Shown here: positions 22,677 through 33,190 of the stretch, one piece after another
Position numbering within the stretch: position 1 is the stretch's first letter
Layout of the letters: the number at the start of each line of letters is the position of its first letter
From: Anastatus disparis
Taxonomy: Eukaryota; Arthropoda; Insecta; Hymenoptera; Eupelmidae
Length of the DNA stretch: 64,000 nt
Direction: 5' to 3'
Assembly (NCBI GenBank): GCA_017163975.1
Contig: JAFFSR010000394.1
Location: 1,676,501 to 1,740,500 of the forward strand
Position numbers and translations under genes: made by a program
Notes under the pieces: model-generated
Seen by the model: only the letters and a program-made list of their open reading frames with translations
Database searches by the model: none
What the model was told of the DNA's origin: nothing

Positions 22677-23495
22677 CCCTCCAGCATCACATTTAGCTAT
22701 TTAAAATCCTTATCGACTAAACTCGCGACCCATTCAGCTGATCTATTATTTGAGCAATTTTGCGTCTTTACTAAATCACCCTTTTTTTTGCTATTTAATT
22801 ATTCCTCATACACATTGTACAAACATTGTTAGCTATTCACACTATTCACACTGATACATGAGCCAGTGCTATTTTATGCATTCCTATTACGTAATTAAGA
22901 GCAAAATTTATTGATGGAATATTTTTTTGTGCATTTAGAAAATTGCTACAAAATATTAATAATAAAATAATTAATCTTATAAAATCATTGTATGCATCGA
23001 CACATACCATCAGAGCGTCACCTTTCAGTAAGTAAAAACACTAAAATTCTCATTTTTATTTTTAATTTCAAATTTTGTTATACAAAATGTAATTTTAATA
23101 TTTTTTTTTGGTATGTGTATGAATGAAATACATGTAAGAATGGGCTATGAGTGTTATTTTCTTTAGCTTTAAGATAACTAGTTTTAAGATTTGTAATTTT
23201 TGTATATAATATATGGATAAGCCAGTCGCGTCGTTTTAAATAAAACACAATCATATACAGCGCGAAACACCTACATTTTGCAATTATTTAATTTAGCTAA
23301 AAGTCAGCAGATACAGCAGAAGAAGTTTATAGATACACTTCACACCGCTGCAGATGACACCGGTTATCTTAGTTTAAGCTTTAATACTTTTTTTATATAT
23401 AAATTTTCTTTTTTGTTTTAGTTTAGCTTATGCTTTTTTTGCGTTTGACGAAAGTATCCGGTTCCACCGTATACTTCCGTGTGGTGGGGGGGGAT
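22677..23495 (+). other. Non-coding 3' part of the LTR element with polypurine tract
   Basis: No frame of note. The sequence ends in GTGGTGGGGGGGGAT (about 23481-23495) directly before the right LTR, the expected place of the polypurine tract that primes plus-strand synthesis. Confidence 0.7.
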
Positions 23496-24338
23496 TGTAA
23501 CATGGCGGATTGGCCATATTACTTTTATGTATATTTGTGGCGCATATAGCCGACAGAAGGGAACATCTAACTACGTGCAAGACGGAAAGCAGGCCACGCG
23601 AGTCAAATAGTTAAAACTATAACCTAAAATCGTTGGCACACACGTGCGAATTTATAAAGCACGTATAATGTGCACTGATATAGCTAGCGAGCAGCTTGAC
23701 TCAAGTAGCTGAGCTTAGGTCCGTTAAGAATCGTTTGTCTCTCTCTTGCGGCGCGCGCAGCGTACAGCAAGAGAAACGAAGCTGAGCAGAGGCAAGAAGG
23801 AATACCATTATTATTCCTTCTGTCGCCGGCATCCGATAACGAGCGTTTCGACTTGCGATATTGCGTAATACTTTTCTGGTTGTGGTTACAATTATCGTAG
23901 TCAGTGTGAGCGAAAATAGATAGATTTACGATTCTATTTCTTTTATTGTGAATTAAAATAATATCACGATTGCTAATTAAAATAATATAACTTATTGCTT
24001 TATTTGTGCTACGTGTGTGCCGGGCGATCGCGTGCGCGTCCTATTGCATATATTCCCTTCGTGCTTTTCTAATTCTTTCATTTTTTGTGTGTATATTGCT
24101 CGTGTCCCTTTTAGCTTATGTTTTTGTAATATTTGCTCTTCGTCGTGCCAATAGTTATTTAATTAGAGCAAGTGGCGTCGCGTACGCTATACGCGGCTGG
24201 CGTCCATTTTGAGCGAGCGTACGATTACTGTACAAATTTCTTAAATAAAGTTTCTCTTTTTTTGTTGTTACTTACTTAATTACAGCTTATATATTTTTAT
24301 AAATTTAGTGCAACCTCCTGATCCCCAGGGTTGTCACA
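23496..24338 (+). repeat. Right LTR (uninterrupted)
   Basis: The 843-bp copy has TG...CA ends and lacks the 947-bp segment of the left LTR. It is preceded by the polypurine tract and followed by TTGT and the resumed tandem array. Confidence 0.88.
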
Positions 24339-24545
24339 TTGTAATTTCACTCTGAAAAAATTTGTGATAAGATTCATTTTTGGTTTAGTTACAAACAAAA
24401 TATTTCATAATACACATATTCGTTTTGAAAGTCTGGTACTCAAAGTTCTAAAATTTTGCAAATAATTTTAAAGTGTCCTGCTGTAACATAATGTCAATGC
24501 AAATTAATTAGTTTTATTATATAACATAATATTGAGTTTTTCAAC
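24339..24545. repeat. Degenerate tandem array (right part)
   Basis: Continues the unit broken at 17885: TAATTTCACTCTGAAAAA, CATTTTTGGTTTAG, then CTCAAAGTTCTAAAATTTTG. Confidence 0.65.
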
Positions 24546-24947
24546 TAACTAACAAAACTTAAGAACTACATTAGCGCCTCTATTTTCAAAGATTAGGGTT
24601 AGGTTAAGATGTCGAATGTAAAGTCATATCAGAAAATCAGTTTATAATAAAAAAGAATTCATTGTTAATTAAAATCGAAAGAATAGTAAATAAAAAAATA
24701 ATAAAGATGAATAGAGAAAGTTCACAATTAAAGTTAAACTTGTTATACTATAAATACAAATTCATCATAGTAGTACGCACGAATCACACACTAGAATAAG
24801 TCTATATCATGACCAACTTACGGTGAAATTTGACAGTGTAATTACACCGTACAAATATGGCCATATGTTGGTGGACACGCCATAATTTATGCTAAACTTT
24901 CTACCAGGGACTATACGAATGTGTATGTATTTGTGTGTATGTCCCCT

Positions 24948-25030
24948 CATAGCATGGAAGCTTCCCGGAAGCTTTCATGCTATGTGGGATATTAGTGTGG
25001 AAGCTTCCTGGAAGCTTTCGTGCTATGTGG
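24948..25030. repeat. Two adjacent similar hairpins
   Basis: CATAGCATGGAAGCTTCCCG is followed by its mirror (GGAAGCTTTCATGCTATG). After a short spacer comes a second, similar hairpin (GTGGAAGCTTCCTGGAAGCT, then TTCGTGCTA). The stems are about 17 bp with one or two mismatches. The rest of 24546-25503 has no gene. Confidence 0.65.
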
Positions 25031-25497
25031 CTCTGTATATGAGCATCATGAATATATAACAGTGCGCGCACGACTTAAAGTATATATACAGATGCATATA
25101 CAAGCCCATATGAAAAACTTGAATAACACTATGATTATGCAGTTTAAATATTAACTGACTGATACGAATGAGTATATATAAAATAAATTGAAAGAAAAAT
25201 ATATTTTATAATATTAATTTAAAATCATCATTGTACAGAGGAGAGAAGCTTATTGCCGTTTCTCAAAACTCAAGAGACGGTAAATGATTTTGTAAAGAAA
25301 CATTCTCATGAGGAGATGTATGTGACAGTCATCTAAGACAGCATTGGATTCAAAACTACGACAGAAAATAAATATAAATAAAGTATTGAATAATAATTAT
25401 TCTATATCAAGCTTGAACGTACAATAGTACGTATATAAATAATTAAAAAATATATTCATGGTTTTAAAATAATATTGATCGATCGTATTACGTTAGA

Positions 25498-25503
<6 letters not shown>

Positions 25504-25569
<66 letters not shown>
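25504..25569. repeat. AT dinucleotide microsatellite
   Basis: Uninterrupted TA/AT run of about 65 bases. Confidence 0.97.
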
Positions 25570-25573
<4 letters not shown>

Positions 25574-25645
25574 CTATATATATATACTCTAACGTAAATT
25601 ATCTAGTTTTGCTTGTGTTCGGCAAAATTATATAAATTTTATTTA

Positions 25646-28068
25646 CACTCAGCACAACAATTGGCGGGTCACCTAAAATTTTCTAAAAAATTTGCATTTT
25701 TCAAACAGTCATAACTCCGTCAATTAGTATCGAAATTATTCATTTTTTTTTAAATTTTGATATTTTTACAACAGAATTTGAAAATTTGGAATCTTCTGTA
25801 AAATTAAAAAAAAAAACATCGAAATGCAATGATTACACAGGTCAACATTTGATCTACTAAGTATCAGCGAATGCGATTTGCGGGTCTTATAGTTTTTGGG
25901 GCCGCTGATTACAATGAGAGGGTCGGTTAGTCTCCATCACGTCAGGGTCAAGGTCATTTGAAGGTCAAATCGACAAGATTAATGCAAAAAATCTAAAAAA
26001 ATTCATGCACATGTATTTTATGCTTCTGAGTCCAAATACGTCGTTAGTTGACCTTTAGCAGTTATCCTAAAGGTCAGTCTAGGTCATTTCAAGGTCATTC
26101 AGAGGGTTTCTGCGTTAAAAACACCGAATACAAACCGAAAAATCTGAAAAAATTCATGCGTCTATTTTCGAGGTCGATGAGTCAAAATCCGAGGTCATTT
26201 GACCTTCTCCATCTCAGGGTCAAGGTCATTTTAAGGTCAAATCGACAAAATAAATGCAAGAATATCTGAAAAAATTCAAGCACATGTATTTTAGGCTTCT
26301 GAGTCCAAATACGTCGTTAGTTGACCTTCAGCAGTTATCCTAAAGGTCAGTCTAGGTCATTTCAAGGTCATTCAGAGGGTTTCTGCGTTAAAAACACCGA
26401 ATACAAACCGAAAAATCTGAAAAAATTCATACGTCTATTTTCGAGGTCGAGGAGTCAAAATCCGAGGTCATTTGACCTTCTCCATCTCAGGGTCAAGGTC
26501 ATTTTAAGGTCAAATCGACAAAATAAATGCAAGAATATCTGAAAAAATTCAAGCACATGTATTTTAGGCTTCTGAGTCCAAATACGTCGTTAGTTGACCT
26601 TCAGCAGTTATCCTAAAGGTCAGTCTAGGTCATTTCAAGGTCATTCAGAGGGTTTCTGCGTTAAAAACACCGAATACGAACCGAAAAATCTGAAAAAATT
26701 CATACGTCTATTTTCGAGGTCGAGGAGTCAAAATCCGAGGTCATTTGACCTTCTCCATCTCAGGGTCAAGGTCATTTTAAGGTCAAATCGACAAGATTAA
26801 TGCAAGAATATCTGAAAAAATTCAAGCACATGTATTTTAGGCTTCTGAGTCCAAATACGTCGTTAGTTGACCTTCAGCAGTTATCCTAAAGGTCAGTCTA
26901 GGTCATTTCAAGGTCATTCAGAGGGTTTCTGCGTTAAAAACACCGAATACGAACCGAAAAATCTGAAAAAATTCATACGTCTATTTTCGAGGTCAAGGAG
27001 TCAAAATCCGAGGTCATTTGACCTTCTCCATCTCAGGGTCAAGGTCATTTTAAGGTCAAATCGACAAAATATATGCAAGAATATCTGAAAAAATTCAAGC
27101 ACATGTATTTTAGGCTTCTGAGTCCAAATACGTCGTTAGTTGACCTTCAGCAGTTATCCTAAAGGTCAGTCTAGGTCATTTCAAGGTCATTCAGAGGGTT
27201 TCTGCGTTAAAAACACCGAATACGAACCGAAAAATCTGAAAAAATTCATACGTCTATTTTCGAGGTTGAGGAGTCAAAATCCGAGGTCATTTGACCTTCT
27301 CCATCTCAGGGTCAAGGTCATTTTAAGGTCAAATCGACAAAATAAATGCAAGAATATCTGAAAAAATTCAAGCACATGTATTTTGGGCCTCTAAATCCGA
27401 ATACGTCGTTCGTTAATCTTCAGCTCTTATCCTCAATGTCATTCAAAATCATTTCAAGGTCATCATAAGTTTATTTTAGTTATAAATACCATGTAGCCAC
27501 GGTAACTTTTCCTATATTCATGGGCGAAGTCGGCCGGCTACTCTCTGTATTTCAGACTTAGCTTAGAGTAAACTCAGTTTTGTTTGAACATTTGTTTTTA
27601 TTTTATTTCTGGTTGTTAAAATGTATGCTAATATGAAATGTGTGGTTGCACCCAGTGCACCTCCACACGGTGACGGTGGGCAACGGAGTTGTCTCACTAT
27701 CCGGCGAAGTCCCTGGCTAGAGGCTTTCATGCCGTCATGGCAACCACACGAAAATGCATTACGAGACAGGGCTTAGGGAACCCAGAATCGGCGGAAAAAT
27801 ATCCTGAACTAACAATTTTAAAGCCAATTCAATGGTTTAAAGTTGAATTTTTTTTTGCAAAATTCGATAAGCTTAAACAATTGACAACAGCGCCATCTGT
27901 TTTGATTGAAAAAATTTTTTAATGCAATATTCGAAAAGTTGAACTTTTGATCTTGAATTTAAAAAAAAAAAGGAATAATTTCGATGAAAATTGACGGAGT
28001 TATGACTGTTTGAAAAATGCAAATTTTTTAGAAAATTTTAGGTGACGCGCTAATTGTTGTGCCGAGTG
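25646..28068. mobile_element. TIR element (Tc1/mariner-type ends) carrying a 273-bp satellite
   Basis: The left end CACTCAGCACAACAATTGGC and the right end (reverse complement CACTCGGCACAACAATTAGC) start inverted repeats of about 95-100 bp, nearly identical through GTCACC, TTTTCTAAAAAATTTGC and CATAACTCCGTCAATT. A TA dinucleotide flanks both ends (25644-25645 and 28069-28070). CACT-type ends with TA duplication suit the Tc1/mariner superfamily. No transposase is present. Inside are the tandem array (25932-27466) and a unique segment (27470-27960) with a TATA-like TATAAATACC and short frames of unknown meaning, including 27689-27922. Confidence 0.8.
25932..27466. repeat. 273-bp tandem satellite dense in AGGTCA half-sites
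   Basis: Exactly 273 bp separates equivalent bases (26048, 26321, 26594, 26867, 27140), giving five full units plus partial ones at each end. Units differ at only a few positions. A central unit has eight perfect AGGTCA or TGACCT words. These include TCAAGGTCA twice, which is the monomer site for FTZ-F1/NR5- and ERR-type nuclear receptors, and one AGGTCATTTGACCT inverted repeat. The repeated 73-codon frame is a consequence of a period divisible by three and lacks coding features. Confidence 0.95.
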
Positions 28069-29349
28069 TATATTGGTTTACTATACCTTTATAGTTGAGA
28101 AGTACGTTACGAGTGAATAATTTGACCTAGTGATAAGGACAGTTAACGAGAAGGAAATAGACTATATATGCTTTATTGTACGACAGGTGGCCACACTATG
28201 ACTCATTAGAAAGGGAGAAAAGACAAAATTACGGAAAGGCTACATAACGAGACAGTGTGAAAGCTGTAGTTAAAGTAACTGCAGGAGGTCAAATTGCGAC
28301 AGATAAGGAAAGATGAAAACACATTAAAGGTTTGATAGCCCAATCGAATGAAATGACTGAAGCAAAATGGGCAGGTAAACAAATAATAGTACAGTAAAAT
28401 AAAAAAGTCAATAAAAAAAATATTTATAAATGAACATTTTGTTGTTTCGTCAATAAAACAAATAAAAAAAAATTATGACAGAAAAACTGACGATAAGAGT
28501 AAGATTTTTAAGCATGATTATTATAATTAAAATTTTGATTTAGACCTATCTGACGAATTGGACAAGGTAATGGATAAGCTTAATTCAGTTAAGGCAGAAA
28601 TGGCAAAGAACAAAAAAGAAGAAGAATAGAGCAGAAAAGAGATGACGCTTTCATGACTTTGATAATAAAAGAAAGAAACGCCATGCAAATTTTAAACTAC
28701 CACACTCTGAAAACGATGAGGAAGGAACTTAAACAAAAATGACTATAGGTAACGAGACAGAAAGGACAGATAAATCCAAAGACAGCAAAACGACATAAAG
28801 GTAACAATGATTTTGAAAATTATATACTTAACGCAGAATTTTTCGGGAACTCGACAGTCTTGGACTAACACCTAGGATTGGTAAATAAATTAAAAATATC
28901 GTGTTTAATACAAATAAAGCTTGAGATAAAAGACTCAATGAAGAAAACGACAGTATTTTAGACGTTTTTAAACAGTTGTCAGAAACTATCAAAACCGGAC
29001 TGGCTGAAAAAGACGGACCAGTAAAACGCAATTATAAATTATAAATGAATGACTTAATTAAACTAAACTAAATTCAAAAACTTTTTGGATTATTTTATGT
29101 CTGAATTAAGTTCGTTGAACTTATTGTATGTTGTAGATAGTACTATTGTAGCAATGAAAGTTTATTTTAGAGTATAAATGAAAAACAGAGATATAAAATT
29201 CGTGATATTTTAATAAGTAGAATAGATAAAGACTGTCATGCTAGACTTATGGAAATTAAAGATCCAGTTAAATTGTTGTACAGAATTTTAAAAAATTAAA
29301 TTAAGCGAGGTAAATTTAACTTTATCTAGTATAAAGAAAATTGTACAAC

Positions 29350-29874
29350 ATGCAGCATAATCCAGCGAAAGAAAAGGCAGTTAATTTTATAGACAGATTT
29401 GAAGAAATAGTAAGAATTTATAATTACATGTCAAACATTAAATCGTTGTCTGAAAAAGACGAAAGAAATATTTTTTTCTATAATGTTATCATAAGCAAAG
29501 TACATCAAATAGAAGGAATAAATTTCATGACAGAAAGTGTGACGGTGAAAGGGTTATCTTATGATAAACTAAAGTTATTTATTATGCAGATTGAAAGCTA
29601 CCAATGGACAAAGAAATATCTAGTAACAGCTATGATGGCCGAGTCAGGGGCGATACAGAAAGTGCAATGTTTTGAATGCAACGGTTATGGGTACTATGCC
29701 AGCGACTGCCCACAACAGGAAACTAGCATAAAGAAGTGTTTCTTCTATCAGAGACTTACCCATCACCATGTGATCTCAACATTTCCAAAGTGTCAGGAAG
29801 ACTCGAGACAGAACAACAGAAAAACGTATGAATCAAAATATTATAATAATAAAAGTGAAGAAAGTACAGTTTGA
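29350..29874 (+). pseudogene. Copia Gag fragment with damaged zinc knuckle
   Basis: An open stretch of about 174 codons from the first ATG, ending at TGA. It has a helical Gag-like body and a knuckle, CFECNGYGYYASDC, in which the metal-binding His is Tyr (CX2CX4YX4C). A second Cys pair (KKCFFYQ) follows. Earlier Gag sequence around 28540-28635 is separated from it by stops. Gag would form the particle; this copy cannot bind zinc normally at the knuckle. Confidence 0.75.
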
Positions 29875-30621
29875 ATAGCATTTAAACGTAAGATAACTAA
29901 TCCAATTAATTATGGCAATCAAAAACGAGTGGAATCTGACAATAAAAGGAGACAAAAAAATGATGTAAAATAAACAGAGTAAAATATCAAAAAGAAGGCA
30001 AATTCAACCAATTAAAATCTAGAAACGAGAAGACTAATGAACAGAGTGTTGATAGTGATGCAATAGAACATTTGACAAATTCAAAGTTGATTTCCAAGAC
30101 ATTTATTAAACAATTGGACGAAATCAAATGTGCAAATAAAGACAGCAGTGCAAATCTTAAATCTGAGAGAGAAGGAAACGAGCAAATAAAAACGGCTGAT
30201 AGAAAATTTATTACTTTGGACAGAGTAATCTGCGTAAAAAACTGAAATAAAAATTATCCTTACGTAGGTTTGCAAATAAGGTTCTAAGGATTTAATTAGG
30301 CAATAAAATAATAGATATATATGACTCCATTTCGAATGAGTCATTTTTGACAGAAATATATAAATAGCCATATTGGTTGATTGAATTTTAATCAGATGCG
30401 ACGAAAAATAACTTGAAACAAAGATAGGTTTTAGCATATGTAACGACAAGAAAAATGAATGAAGAACAGAATATTGAAGAAAATAATTAATTAAATGAAA
30501 AGGAAGAAATCAGATAGTCAAAAAAAAAACATATTTAGATTTTGAAAACACGATTGCAGAAATCTCTATAAGCCACATGAGATTGGAGTTATGATCAGTT
30601 ATGATTGTAAAATTTGACTAA

Positions 30622-30960
30622 TTGTCATTTAAGACAGTTAGGAATATAGCGACTGAACCTCTGCAAATAATACATTTAAAAGTATGCTTTTTAAGGACAG
30701 ATCAAGGTACTAAGTACACAGGTGGATATACTCAAGAAGTTTTGGAAAGACTGGGTGCAGAAAATCAATTTGCTTATAGAGATATATCTAAGCACAATGG
30801 GATTACAGAAAGGTTTTATAAAACTGTACAGAGGAAGGTAAGAGTCCTCATATATGATTCTGGTTTACCAGAGAACATGTGAAACTTGGCATTAAATGCA
30901 TCAGTTCATGCCTACAACATAACACCGCATGCAATAAATGACATGGTACCAACAATTCAA
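30622..30960 (+). pseudogene. Copia integrase core fragment
   Basis: The translation shows LRTDQGTKYTGGYTQEVL, then HNGITERFYKTVQRKVR and YDSGLPENM, a stop, and further similarity (ALNASVHAYN). These are the second catalytic Asp (TDxG) and the catalytic Glu (NGxxER) of the integrase DDE core, both retained. The zinc-binding N-terminus and first Asp are not intact upstream. Integrase inserts the element's DNA copy into the genome. Confidence 0.82.
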
Positions 30961-31579
30961 AAATTCAAGAATGATTCCGAAATAGATTCGAACAAATAAA
31001 ACGTTTAAGATGTTTTGCTTACATGAAAGTGTAAAGGAAGGTAGGTCCAAAATTTCTTTTTATTGCAAAGACAGTTATTCTAATAGGATACGAAGAGACT
31101 AGATACATCTTACTAAAACCAAAATAAGGGAAATTATACAAAAGCAGAGATATGCGATTAAACGAACCAAATTAGTCTACAAGGACAAATATGCAACAAA
31201 TGATATACAAGATTGGAAACAAATTGATGAACAGATAACAATACCTGGTTTATGAATTTTGAAAAAGAAGACAGAGAGAATGATATAACAATACAAAGAC
31301 CAGAGAAAGAGTAAATCAAAAGATCAGTTTGACGACCAAGAAAAGAAAATAATAAGACTGATAAAAAGAAACAAAAACTGGAGGGAGAAAAAATAAGAAA
31401 AAAATTGAAAAATTAAAAAAAAAAAATCAGTAGCACGACCGACAAAAGTTAAGAAAAATACTGAATATGAAGTGCAAGAATCGGAGAGAAAGATAACAAA
31501 ACGACAAATTGAAATACTAATGGAAACACAAACAAGTACAGAAAATAAGATGGACGAAGAAACTCATGTTTTATTAGCT

Positions 31580-32437
31580 GAAATAAATAGTGAGCTGACT
31601 ACGTATTTGGAAGCTATAAAGTCAAAAGATAAATAAAAATGGACCAAAACTATTAATGAAAACTTAAAATCTATGTATAAGAACAATGTATGGAAATAAG
31701 TTGTTAATCAGCTGAAATGAATGACAGAAAAAGATCAAACATCATACATTTAAGATGAATATTTAAAAGAAAGACAGAAAATAATGAAGTAAGATATAAA
31801 GCCAGATTAGTAATTCATGGTTTCGAAGACAGAAATAAATATTATCTGCAAGAAACATATGCACTGGTTTCACGATTATCTTTAATCAAATCTACACTAG
31901 AAATAGCAAACAAACTTGATTTATAAATAAGTCAGGTGGACGTGAAGACAGCTTTTCTAAATGGATATTGAAACAGTGAGATATATATGGAAATACCTGA
32001 AGGGATGATTGCTTATGAAAGGAATCAAATAAAACAAGAATTCTAAATCAGAAAATACTTTATACGGTTTGAGAGTCAGTGCTAAATGTTGAAATAAGAG
32101 AGTTAAGGAAGCGGTTAAGAAATATGGACTTAAATCATTTAAAAATGAGTCTCGTCTATTGACTCAACAAGAAAATGACGGATTTCTTATCATGATCTTG
32201 TATGTAGATGATATGCTGCTTGAAAGAGTGAAGACAAATTTAAAGAAAAAAAAATTTGAAATGCCAGAAATTGGCGAGCCTAAAAGTTTCAAAATAAAGC
32301 AGGACAGAAAGAAGAGGATACTAAGCATTAAGCAAGAAGAATATATAAACAAAATGCTAAAGAAGGTTAGTTTTGATCAATCAACTCCTCAACGAATACC
32401 TATGGTAACCAATCAGGTGGAAGAAAAAGCAGCGTGA
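31580..32437 (+). pseudogene. Copia reverse transcriptase fragment
   Basis: Pieces in order: YKARLVIHGFEDRNKYYLQE (31795 onward), QVDVKTAFLNGY (catalytic Asp region) with an adjacent stop, EIYMEIPEGM, then ILYVDDMLL (about 32188-32220), the YVDD active site. This is followed by EYINKMLKK and PMVTNQVE. The order and motifs are those of Ty1/Copia polymerase. At least six stops or shifts make it dead. Confidence 0.85.
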
Positions 32438-32479
32438 AAAAAAGGATAAAGTAAGTGAAAAACTAATGACAGAAGGTAA

Positions 32480-32815
32480 ATGTAATAAACCCTATCGCAA
32501 AGCAGTTGGCACATTATTATATCTAGCCAATGCAAGCAGGCTAGATATTGCCTATGCTGTTAATGTTCTAAGCATACACCCCACTGAATATGATTGGCAG
32601 TCACTTGAGAGAGTATTTAGATAATTAAAAGGAATGAAAGACTGAACTCAGATATATAGGACGGGACGACTGTTTACAAGTGGCAGAACAAAGTTAAGGC
32701 ATACAACAGAAATAAAGAAACACTGTATAGAAAGAGGTTTGATAAATGTCAGCTGGGTTCCTTCTCAACATCAGATAGCTAACGTATTCATAAAAACCGT
32801 TAACATTTAAACTGC
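32480..32815 (+). pseudogene. Copia RNase H fragment
   Basis: Reads YRKAVGTLLYLANASRLDIA, YAVNVLS and a WQSLERVFR block, then HTTEIKKHCIERGL and VSWVPSQHQIANVFIK, the usual end of Copia Pol. Internal stops and a large missing middle part are evident. Confidence 0.75.
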
Positions 32816-33083
32816 ATGAACGACTGTCAAAGCTAATACAACTGATAAGACTGATAAAATTTAACAACATATATATTCGTTTATTAAAATATTATTTGAA
32901 TATTCTTTACTTTGTATGTATTACAGGTCCTAAAAAAAACAACAAACGACAGAGCAAACAGCAATCATCTTTAAATCAAGATTGAAAATTTTTAAAAATT
33001 CAATTCTTAATATATGTTTATTTATATATTTTGATAAAAATTATTTATGTATAATTAGGTAATATTGAGCGTGGGAGAGAGTG

Positions 33084-33190
33084 TTTAAAATATAGACACG
33101 CTCAATCATGTATATGTGTAGTGTGGGGCCACCATAAGGCGGAGTATGTATGATGAGCACGATGCTCGCTTAGTTCATTCACATGTTTGT
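33084..33190 (+). repeat. Truncated Copia 3' LTR start
   Basis: TGTTTAAAATATAGACACGC directly follows the purine tract, as an LTR should. The similarity-rich, G+C-richer part ends near 33185-33190, where T/A-rich repeat sequence begins. Confidence 0.55.

Larger units (their letters stand above)
17886..24338 (+). mobile_element. Gag-only LTR retrotransposon (non-autonomous)
   Basis: Two copies of an LTR begin TGTAACATRGCRGATTGGCC and end CCCAGGGTTGTCACA (17886-19681 and 23496-24338). The target duplication is TTGT, or ATTGT if the terminal A is shared (17881-17885 and 24338-24342). The pre-insertion sequence GTATTGTAATTTCAC survives in a neighbouring array unit near 17255. Between the LTRs are a leader of about 1.3 kb, one gag gene (20982-22442) and a G-rich polypurine tract just before the right LTR. 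No protease, reverse transcriptase, RNase H or integrase frame exists in the roughly 800 bp after gag. It must have depended on enzymes from another element. About 25 substitutions between LTRs, counted by eye over roughly 840 aligned bases, indicate a moderately young insertion. Confidence 0.88.
28530..33190 (+). mobile_element. Degenerate Copia (Ty1) retrotransposon
   Basis: In order on the plus strand: a Gag coiled-coil-like start (28540-28635), Gag with zinc knuckle, integrase, reverse transcriptase and RNase H, then a purine-rich tract (GTGGGAGAGAG, about 33070-33083) and an LTR-like start. Integrase before reverse transcriptase is the Ty1/Copia order. Stops and shifts break every domain. 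The left LTR was not found; the neighbouring TIR element ends at 28068 and the left boundary is uncertain. Confidence 0.85.

Noticed and set aside
26048..27361. Five similar 68-73-codon frames in a row
   Set aside because: The 273-bp satellite period is divisible by three, so a chance frame repeats; there is no coding signature.
25932..27466. CRISPR array
   Set aside because: The repeats are 273 bp, contiguous and without unique spacers, in a eukaryotic context.
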